Shown here piece after piece: positions 51,132-61,100 of a stretch of 64,000 bases of DNA. The translations under genes were made by a program, and so were the position numbers. A model generated the notes under the pieces. It did no database searches. It was not told the origin of the DNA and was given only the letters and a program-made list of their open reading frames with translations. Source of the DNA: Amycolatopsis viridis (GTDB taxonomy: Bacteria; Actinomycetota; Actinomycetes; Mycobacteriales; Pseudonocardiaceae); assembly GCF_011758765.1 (NCBI RefSeq), contig NZ_JAANOU010000001.1:3968001-4032000 (forward strand), written 5' to 3'. Positions within the stretch are counted from its first letter, which is position 1. The number at the start of each line of letters is the position of its first letter.

Positions 51132-52058
51132 TCAGGCCTCCGGCGCGTTGCTGTCGCCGGTCTGCCCGCTGATGAGACCACCGGCGGCCGAGGCTTCGGC
51201 GATCGCCGTCACCAGTTCCGGCACACTGCTGCCAGGCAGGGTCAGCTCGATGCTCGTGCCCGGGTTGAAGCACAGCACGTGGTCCTCGGTCGGCCAGTTC
51301 AGCAGAACGTCCAGAAAGGACACGGTGACACGGGGACCGTCGCCGGGGGCGACGGTGTCCAGCACCCGCTCGGAGCTGAACAACGGCACCACGGGTATTT
51401 CGTCGTCGCCGACAGTCCGCCAGGGGAAGCCGTCGTCCTCGATCAGCGAGGGGTCGCCGACCGGTTCGGTGACGGGCAGCACCACATCCGATCCGATCAG
51501 GGCGAGCAGGAACGCGTCGAAGTCCAGCTCGGTCACCGCCTCGCGCAGCCGCTCCTCCAGCTCGTTGGCCGGCTGGAGCGCGGCGACGGCCTCCGCATCG
51601 CCGCCCAGATCCGCCAGCGCCAGCCGGCGAACCTCGGACAGCACCTCGTCGACCATCGCGTTCTGGACCTCCTCGACCGGGAGCAGTTCCTGCCGACCCT
51701 CGGCCAGGTCCTCGACCTCCCCGAGCACCAGGTACACGCCGATCGGCGCGCCCGGGTTCACCACGAGCTGGGCATCGCCGGGATGGACCTCCTGCAGGGC
51801 AGCGATGCCGGTCTCCCGCCAGCTGTCCACCACCCCGCCGAGAGCCCAGTCCAGCGACTCCTCGGAGGTGAAGACGAGAACGTGGTTGCCCTCAGGCAAG
51901 GGCAGGCTCTGCGGCCACGGGCCGCCGGGCTCCGGCGCGGCCGGCACGTACAGCGGGGCCTCGCGCAGCAGCTGGGCGTAGCGCCGGCTGTCGCCCTCCT
52001 CCAGCGCGGCCAGCATGCCGGTCTCGACCTCGTTGGCCGGGCGCCACTGCAAGTCCAC
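51132..52058 (-). CDS. SseB-like protein, paralogue 2
   Basis: 308 residues, same two-module layout as the protein at 48336-49223. It begins DLQWRPANEVETGMLAALEE, with SRRYAQLLREAPLYVPAAPEP, HVLVFTSEESLDWAL, the second-module start ELEERLREAVTELDFDAFLL, and LNWPTEDHVLCFNPGTSIEL near the end. It is very acidic. It lies 135 bp downstream of the giant gene on the same strand, so the two may be co-transcribed. The role could be as partner, chaperone or immunity-like factor of the giant protein; this is inference only. GTG at 52058 aligns with the paralogue start. Confidence 0.75.
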   Translation of the reverse strand: MDLQWRPANEVETGMLAALEEGDSRRYAQLLREAPLYVPAAPEPGGPWPQSLPLPEGNHVLVFTSEESLDWALGGVVDSWRETGIAALQEVHPGDAQLVVNPGAPIGVYLVLGEVEDLAEGRQELLPVEEVQNAMVDEVLSEVRRLALADLGGDAEAVAALQPANELEERLREAVTELDFDAFLLALIGSDVVLPVTEPVGDPSLIEDDGFPWRTVGDDEIPVVPLFSSERVLDTVAPGDGPRVTVSFLDVLLNWPTEDHVLCFNPGTSIELTLPGSSVPELVTAIAEASAAGGLISGQTGDSNAPEA

Positions 52059-52193
52059 TCCAGACACTTCCTTCTGCTCGTCGCTCCGTCGTGTGACCTC
52101 GTCGGGTTCCACGGTAACCGGGGTGTGACCGGGCCGGCGGCCGGGTCGTGGTGACGCGTCTGCCGAACTCCCCGGAGGCAGCCGGCGTAACGG

Positions 52194-55100
52194 TCACTGG
52201 GAATCCACCGCAACCCCCTTCGCGAGTTCTCGGGGGACGCCCAACACCAGGGGATCGTCGGGGGAGAGCAGCTCTGCGAACTCCGCGATGGTCGGTTTGG
52301 TCGGCCACCCCGGGATGTCCAGCCGGACCTCGCCGTTCTCCCGGACCGGGGTCGCCGGGACGAAAACACCGTCCTGGACTGACGGCATCGAGGCCAACAT
52401 CGGCATCCGCGCGTCGGCGACTGCCGGCAGTAGCCGCTCCAGTGCTGCGACAACGCGGTCGGGCTCCGGGATCGTGAACTGCTCGACCGGCAGTCCGGAC
52501 ACCGCGGCCAGGACCCGCTGGACGTGGTCGGCGTCGCCGCGGCGATCCGCGGACATCAAGTCGCGGTTGATGAGCGCGTTCTCCACCGCCAGCATCCACC
52601 GCGGGGCGGTGACTTCGGACGGCAACAGGAACTCGTTCGGCACCGCGACCTCCTGGACTCGTCCCCCCACGTGCAGCCGGACCAGGTGATCCCCGGACTC
52701 CGGCAGCTCGGTGACGAGCTCGTCCCGGATGATCTGCGGTCGAGTGGCGGCCAGGGCACGCAGAACCTGGTAGGTCACGCCGGTCCGGGTGCCCCCGGGT
52801 TCGAGCCGGTGCGGATCGAGAGTCTCCATGAACGGCCGGTCGTCGGGGCGCCACGACCATCCGGCGGTGTCGACCCCATCCATGACGGGGCGGCGCACCC
52901 GCGGCCACGGGTTGGCCGGGTGGCGCGCGTCCCGCCGGGAGAACGCGGAATCCATCAGGTCACCGAACGCGCGATGCACGAGCACCATGCGTGTCTTGCC
53001 TGCGGAGTAGAAGAACTCGTGATCCTCCAGCAGGGCCAGCAACTGGGGCTTGTCCTGGTGGACGCGGATGAATTCGGCTCGCACCACGGCCCGGTCCTCG
53101 GCGAACCTGGTCGCGGGATTCGTGGCCGCGCTCAGCTCGATCTTCGGGACCTTGTGTTCCACGGCGGATGGCTGGAAGGAGGTCAGATCGGCCGCAGCAT
53201 AGTCCTCGCTGAGGCGCACCTCGCGCTTGCGCACGAGTGCGGCGAGTACCGGAGTCTGCCGGGCGAACGCGTGCAGTGCCTCGTCGGAGAAGGCGATCGG
53301 CGTACCCACCGACGTGACGTACCTGATGTCGGCGTGCCTGTCGGCCCCGGGCGCCAGGTCGGCGGGCACCAGCGCACCCGGGCCGCGGTCCCACTCCCGC
53401 GCCAGCGCCTGGTCGACGGCCAGCTCCGCGGGCAGATCCGGGTGCGCGTGCACCGCGCGGGCCTGGAACGTCTCGAACCCGCGCCGGAACAGGGCGAGAT
53501 CACCATCCACGTGCTGGTACCACGCAGTGAACTGACGGCGTGCCCGGGGATCGGCCAGGGCGTGGTAGGCGTCAGCCAGGTCGCCGAACCGGACAGGGTC
53601 CGGTTCGGTTGTGGCCAGGAGGACGGCTTGGTGCACCCACTGCTCCAGCTCGCGGTCATCCCCAGCAAGAACGTAGGCCGCCGTCGGCGGAAGCTGGCTG
53701 ATCCTGCTCGGTTTCGACTTCTCGGGAACGACCGGTTTCCTCTCACCGTCTGTGATCAAGACGATGCTGCCTGCATATTCTGGCGGGCGAGTACTCAGTT
53801 TTAGCCGATCCAGTCCTAGGTTGCTGGAATGTTCAGGGTCGCCGCTCACTTCGTGAGAGATCCAGTAGACGGTGCCCTGGTAATTCACCACGACAACCGC
53901 CGCGGGCCCCGCATTCCCGGTGTCCCGGAGCATCATTCCCATCGCACCCGGGGATTTGCGGACGGCATCCTTGACGATTTCCACGCGAACGCGCGAAACA
54001 CCGTCAACCTTGCGGAACCGAGCGCCGGTGATCTGCTCGACCCGGCCCGCTGCGCCCAGCTCGGCGCCGAACGGCTTGCCGTCGCGGATGCCCTTGGTAG
54101 CCGGCCTTGCCGGAAGCTTGGGCACGCCGTCGTGGATGATCGAGCGGAGCGCCAGGAACACCTCAAACGGCTCGACGCCCGGCCGATCCAGCAAGTGCAC
54201 GTACTTCTTCAGATCCTTTCCTGCGACGATCATCTCCGCCAGAGGGGCTACCTCCCGGTGGTCCGGCGCAACCAGACCATCCGGCTTGTCGTAATGCGCC
54301 CCGACCTCGGCGCTGGTGTCAGTCTCACCGCGGGTGGAGTCGAGCAACGCCGCCAGCTCCGGACGGCTGTCGCGGAGGTTGAGCAACTGGTCGGGCGTGA
54401 GCCGCTCGCCGTCGATCCGCTTCAGGACATGCTGAATCCGCTCCTGATCCGACACGCTGTCGGCGGGGTAGTGGGTCGGCAGCGCAGCTTCGGATGCGGG
54501 CACCAGGCTGCCCAGTTCGGCACGCCACTGCTCGGCCAGCAACGTGCTGGGCAGCTGGCCCAGCCAGGCGGCGGTGTGCTCCAGCCGTCGCACCGCTGCG
54601 GCGAACGCGTCCGGGCCCCGGGTGGTTTCGGCCAGCGCCCGCAGCTCGAGGCGTGCCGCACGATCCTTGGTGAGCGAGTAGTACAGGGACGCAACCTCCG
54701 ACGGGAAGTGCGACACCTCCTCGTTCGCCAGCTCCGCCGCCATGATGCGCTCGGCGAGCCGTTGCCAGTCCGCCCTTGTCCGGGGGCGTGGTGCACCCTC
54801 CGCCGAGGCGGTCGGCGCGTCAGTCACGGAGAGCGGCAGGGCGTCGAGATACGCCTTGGTGGGCGGCCGGGTGCTGATCTCGGACAGCGGGGCTCCCTTG
54901 ATCGGCACGGGTTTTCCATAGGATTCGTGCAGGAGGACGTCGATCGCGTACACGCCGTCGGTGTAGCCGTACAGCGGCCGGGAGGCGCTCCGTCCGAGGT
55001 GGATGAACAAGGGTTCCACGTTCGGCTGGATGGCCACACCGGTCACCACCGGCTCTTCGGCGACCCCGTGCAGCACAACGTAAGCGAAGCCGTAGTCCCG

Positions 55101-58100
55101 GTTGTTGAGGATTTCCGGAATCCGCTGGTAGGCAGCGTCGATCGCCCTGGCCTTTTCCTCCTCCGTTGCGTCCGGGTCATCGCGGAGGTCGACCAGCCGC
55201 TGGGCCCGCCCGCCCCGGTCCTCCAGCCGGGCCACGCTCTCGCGGCCGGTCGGCTTGTCCGGATCCCCGTCGGCGAACCCGTCGAACGTGCGACGCGCCG
55301 CCACGTCGGCGCCGTAGCCCAGCCAGTAGTCGTGGACGACCATCGCCGCGTCGGTCTCGGCGAGTGCCCCGGCGGGATCGCCGCTCCACGGCGCGAGCAC
55401 CCGCACGGCGCGCTCCAGGTCCGCCGTAGTGGGTGACAAGGTGTACGGCAGGACCTCGCGGGCGACAGCCCGTTGCGCTTGCGTGGGCGGCACCAGAGTG
55501 CCGCGCTCCCCGTACACCCGGCTCGCGCGCGCCGGCGGGAACATCTGCTCGTATTTGCCTGACCACCGCCACGGCACCGGCACCGGCTCGGTCTGCTGCG
55601 GTACGACGTTGTGTACCTGCCACACCGGCTCCGGAAGACTGCGCTGTTCCTCCGGGGACAGCGGCACGGGCAGGTCGCGCAACTGCTCTCGGGCGACGAT
55701 GTCGAGAGCATCATCCGGCTCCGATATCAATGCCAGCGTCAACGGCCGCAGGTGCGCTCGGGCGACCGCGTCGAAGTCCTTGACGTCGATCGCGATGTCC
55801 AGGGCCTGCTCGGCCAGTTCTCCGATGCGAGCGGTCTGGCCCGCGGCCCGGGCGTCAGCCTCCTGCACCGCCAGCAGGTCGAGGACGAGCAGCCGGGCGG
55901 CTGTCCGAGCGTCGACCATCGCCGGGTCTGGGCCGGGCAACTTTCCCGACCACAGCCGTTGCAGGACGTTCTGTTGTTGATTCCGCTCGTGCCGGATCCG
56001 GCCGATCTGCTCCGCCAGCACGCGAGCAGCCTCGTCGCGGGACGTGCCGGCGTCGAGGTGGAGGCGGACGGCCGTCTTCTTCGACCGTGGCGCCATCAGC
56101 GCAGGTCCGCTCCGCGTCCCGGCGTCGGTGTAGTCCACCGCCACCGGAGTGCGGTTTAGCTTGACCTGGTCGTCTTCAACGGTCAACTCCGGCACCACAC
56201 GCCGCAGTGTGTCGAACGCCGCCAACAGCTCCTTCCGGTCGGTCAGGAGCTGTTGATCAGCACCGTCCCCACTCTCAGCGGGGGCTGTGTCGTCCGCTCC
56301 AGCGGCACGATCGTCCAGCGGTTCCTGCGGGCCAGTGGTGTCGGAAACTCGATCGACAGCACCGTCCAGGCGGCCGGCGAAGTCACGGAGTCGGTCAACG
56401 TCGTCCCCGGTTCGATCGGCTACTCCCGTTCCCGCCTCATCACCCGGATCCTCCGGAACGTCGTCAGGTCGTCCATCTTCGTCACCTGGAACTGCGTCGT
56501 GAGCGTGTCCTTCCCCGTGGAACGGGAACGAGACGGCGTCGCCTTCGGGTGCCGGCAGCTGCTCCGGCTCCACCACCGGGGGACGGGACCGGCCGCCGTG
56601 CAGGCGGTCCACCGCCGCATCAGCGTTGGCCTCCGCGTTGCCCTCGAGCAGAGGCAGGAACGGTACGGCGTCGCCCTCAGGTGCCGGCAGCTGCTCCGGC
56701 TCCACCACCGGGGGACGGGACCGGCCGCCGTGCAGGCGGTCCACCGCCGCATCAGCGTTGGCCTCCGCGTTGCCCTCGAGCAGAGGCAGGAACGGTACGG
56801 CGTCGCCCTCAGGTGCCGGCAGCTGCTCCGGCTCCACCACCGGGGGACGGGACCGGCCGCCGTGCAGGCGGTCCACCGCCGCATCAGCGTTGGCCTCCGC
56901 GTTGCCCTCGAGCAGAGGCAGGAGGTTCTCCGTCGGCCGCACGCCCACGCGCAGCTGACCAACGTAGGCCACCTGGTGCCCGAGCACGCGGGCCAGCGTG
57001 TCCGCCGACTCGAACGCCTCGGGAGCCAGCCAGATCTCGTCCTCGGTGAACGTCGGTGTCAGTCCGAGCGCGTCCTCACTGCGCATCATCGCGAGAACCT
57101 CGGCGTCAGTGACCACCTTGATCCGGATGCCGGTGACGTCCAGTCCGGCCAGGACCGCTACATGGCGCGCGGTGGCCTCCGAGGCGTCGAGCGGCCCGGT
57201 CGGCAGGACCGGCGCAACCGGAGCCGGGGCGGACCGGCGGCGGAGGTGCGCCTCCAGCGCGTCGCGCACCTCCGATGCGGTGAAGGTCAGCCCGGTGCGC
57301 CATACCGCGTGCGCACGGTTGAGCTTGCCAGCCAGGTCCGCGGCCCTGGCGGTGTCGTCCTCGAAGATCCGGGCCGGGTCGTCGAACTCCTGGGCAGCCC
57401 GATCGGATTCCTCGATGGCGGTCGTGATCCGCAAGTACGCGCGGTACCGCGGCAGGTCGGTCTGCCACCCCGCGATAGCCTCCGGGTTGGTGCGGGTCAT
57501 CACCTCCTCCCAGCGCTGGAGGAGCCGGGCCTCGTCATCCGCGTTGTAGTCCATGAGCTCCAGGTGCGCGGCCAGACTTGCGACGGGGTCGCCGAAGAGC
57601 GCGTGTTCCCAGTTCCGGAACCGGGCACCGCCCTCGCGGACCAGGATGCTGCCGCGGTCGAGCTTCATGTGCAGCAAGCCGAACGGGCGCCGGGTGAGCC
57701 CGGGCCAGCTTGACCGCGCGGCCGTGAAGGGATCCTCGGGTATCCGGAACGCCTGCATCAGGTCACCGCGTTCCGCTCGGACATGCTCGTGCACCTGGTC
57801 CGCCCGGTCCGACAACTGGTGCGCGAAACGCGCGGTGTCACCGGACTCGGCCCAGCCCCCCGGCAGCGGCGGCAGGTCGTCCTCGGTGATCCGGGACGTC
57901 TCGGCGAACAGCTGCACGATGTCGTCGAGCACGTGGTCCGGCACGGGCTCGTGCTCGGCGAGGGGCCGGCCGTCCTCGGCGCTGTGCACCTGGTGGTTGC
58001 CCACCGACTGCCACACCAACGGGACGTTCGCGAGCTTGGACGGCGCGAACTGGCCGGGACGGAGGCGGGCGAGCAGGTCCGCCTCGTGCCAGATCCGGAT

Positions 58101-61100
58101 GTCCTGGTAGGACGCGCCCTCGACCGGAAGGCGGACGCCGACCCGCCCGAAGCGGGTGTCCACGTGCACGTCGCGGTAGTAGTGGCTCTCGGTGCCCGCC
58201 TGGTGACGTGCCAGCGCGATCACCGTCTTGGTCCACCGCTCGCGCGACTCCTGGTGTTCGGGGTCGCGGCGCGCAGGGTGGACCCCCTGCGCATCCATCT
58301 TCGCTTCCAGCTGCGCCAGCACGTCGGCGGCCTCGGCGCGGGAGAGCGCCGGCACCTCGGCGTCCCGCACGTACCGGTCGAGGTCGGCCCAGGTCCACTC
58401 CGCGGGAAGCCGGTCGGTGCGGATGCCGTGGCGCACGAACACCTCGGCAGGCGACTGCGCGTCACCGGCGAGGACGTCCCGCAGGACCTCGACCGTCTTG
58501 GGCGCGTACCACTGGGCCACCTCGGCGAACTCGATCAGGTCGAGCATCTGGCGGCGGCTGTACTTGGCGGTCTTCAGCGCGATGTACTGCGCCACCGCGT
58601 TGCGGTCCTCGGACATGACGGCGCCGTCGTAGGCGTAGCGCCACCGGAACTGCTCGCCCTGGAGGAACTCGCCGCGGCGGAACCAGCTGTTCAGGATCGT
58701 GTTGAAGATGGTCGACAACACGCCCGAGCCTCCTTGTTCGCCGATGGCAACCAAGTCCGGATCCGAGCTGATCAGCTCGGGCGTGGTCCGGCTCACGAAA
58801 CTGCCGCCGTTGCCCGGGCCGAGCTCGTCGAGCAGGAGGTTCAGCGCCCCGGGCACGCCGGTCGGCCCGTGGTGGTACACCGCCACGATACGGGCGATGC
58901 GGTCCAGCGCCTCCTCGGCGTTCTCTCCGATGACGAGGAAGTGCGAGTCGATCACATTGGCCACGACCCGGGTGGGCTCACCCGGGATCCCGGTGACGAA
59001 CCGGATGATCAGGTGCTGCCGGTGTGCACCCCGGATCTTGGCTCGCCATTCCTTCCAACCCGCCTTGCGGACCTTGTCGATGTGCAGCACGTACTCGCCG
59101 TTGCCGTACCGCAGCACCTTCGCCAGGTGCTTGACGCGCTGCACCAGCTCCCCGCTCTCCCGCATGCGCTCCATGTTTTCGAAAAGCGTTCCGGGCCGCG
59201 GGAGCTCAGGTCCCCGGCGAGCGAGGATTTCCCGGGCCTTCTCACCCAGCACCGGGTGGTCGGCGTACCGGGACAGCATCTCCCGCAGGTTCCGCTCCGC
59301 GTGGTGGATCCGGGTGGCCACGACCAGTGCCTGGTCGTCCATCGCCCGTGCGGTGGCCGCGGTGGGGCTGAGCTCCTTCTGGATCCGCGCCGAGATCCGC
59401 TGGACGTTGTTCTGCACCGTGATGATCCGCATGGAGCCGTCGAGCGTCTGCTGGCTCGCCTCCGTCACGGACTGGCCGGCCGCGACGATGTTGCCCTGCT
59501 GAACGCTGACCGCCGCGTTCACCGCCCCGCTGCCGACCGCTCTGCCGAACGCGGCCGCGGCCAGCTGGCGGACCTCCCGGCCGTGCAGGAACTGCTCGCG
59601 CTCGATCAGATCGTCGACGTGCCGGTGCACCCACATCCGGAGGTCGGCGGCGGGCAGCCGGCTTTCCTGACCGGCCCAGTGCTCCGGCAGCAGCGTGACG
59701 AACTCACGGACGTCGGTGTTACCACGCCGGTGCACCCCGAGGCGGGTGGACATCGGCGCGCCGGCGCCCGGAAGGTCGCTGACCCCGATCCGGATCCGCA
59801 GCTCGGCCGGCACCTTGGGGGTACGCAGCTGCGGCTCGGCCGTGATCCGCACGGTCAGCCCGTTACCCGCTTCCAGGGCGCGGGTGATCTCCTCGGGGGT
59901 GAACGCTTCGCCGTCGTCCTTGCGTTGCGCCACCGGTTTCGCGGCGGCTTCGGCTTCGTCGGCTTTCCGCTTCGCGACGGGCACCCGCTCCCGGGCCTCG
60001 CGCAGCGCCGCGGCCGCCTGGTCGGCCGCGGCGGTCTTCGCGGCGATCTCCTCCTCGGACGCACCGTCGGACCGGGCCTGCTCGAGCTCCGCGGCCGCCT
60101 TCCCGGCCTTGGCCTCGGCCGCCACCACCGCCTTGCGCGCGGCCTCGTGCTCGGCCTTCGCCCCTGCCGCGACGACCTCTTCCGCGGTGAGCAACCGTGC
60201 CGAAGCGATTCCCGGCCTGGTCACGGCCCGGGCCAGCATCTCGTCGGCCGCCTGGGTCACCAGCTGGGCGGGATCGCCGGGCACGGTCTCCGGAGCCGGC
60301 TGCGCGGGCAGGTGCCGCGCGATCTCCGCGGCGATCCCCTGGCTCACCCCGTCCGCGGCGCTCAGCAAGCTCAGCGACGTCCGCGCCATCGCGATCCGGT
60401 CCGTCGCGCCGATCAGCGCCTGGAAGCCCTGGCGTTTGCGGACCGCGTCCTCCCACAGCCGCCGGGCCAGCACGTTGTACTTGAAGTTCACGTAGCGCGA
60501 CGTCGTGAACCCCAGCCGCGACCCAGCACTGCTCATCACGAGCGGGGCGATCAACTCCAGGCTGCCGGCACTCATGTTGAACGCCACCGTGGCGGTGGCC
60601 TCGAGCGGCAGCGTGATGAAGTTTTCGGTCGCCAGCGCCTTCAGCGTCGGTTGGATCCACAACTGCGTGCCCTTGATGACCACATCCACGAGTTGCTTCC
60701 GGATCGTCGCGCGGACGGCGTCCTCCCCGGCGAGGAAGGCGTTCGGTGACACGCCGATCCAGTACCGCTGCTCGTTGGCGGGCACGCGACCGCCGGTGAG
60801 CTGCTGGTACGACCGCCCTTCCGACGTCACCAGGGACACCTTGAGGTTCTCCCCGGTGGGCAGCCTGAAGTGGAGGGTTCCGGAATCACGCACCACCTCG
60901 TCACCCGCGTCGTGCGCGGCGATCTGCTCGTCCGACCACGACACCTCCGTCAGCCCCTGCAACGTGGTGCGCAACGTGGCGTTGTGGATCAGCTCCTCGG
61001 GGAAGGTGCCCGCAACCAGCTCATCGGCCACCTCGGCACCGATCCGCTGGATCTGCTGCTGCAGCTCGTTCAACTGCTCGCCGGTGAGCGTGGCAACCGG

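Noticed and set aside
53500-53640. J-domain (DnaJ-like) segment in the giant protein
   Set aside because: A helix resembling AYHALADPRARRQF is present, but the HPD tripeptide lies outside the right place and the fold order does not match.
53780-54080. Toxin glutamine-deamidase or papain-like domain in the giant protein
   Set aside because: A strand GPAAVVVVNYQGTVYWISHE looked similar to such folds, but the protein has no cysteine at all, so a catalytic Cys is impossible.
57783-60749. A plus-strand frame of about 990 codons inside the giant gene
   Set aside because: It is antisense to the giant gene. Its composition is a mirror of the real coding strand with no recognisable domain.
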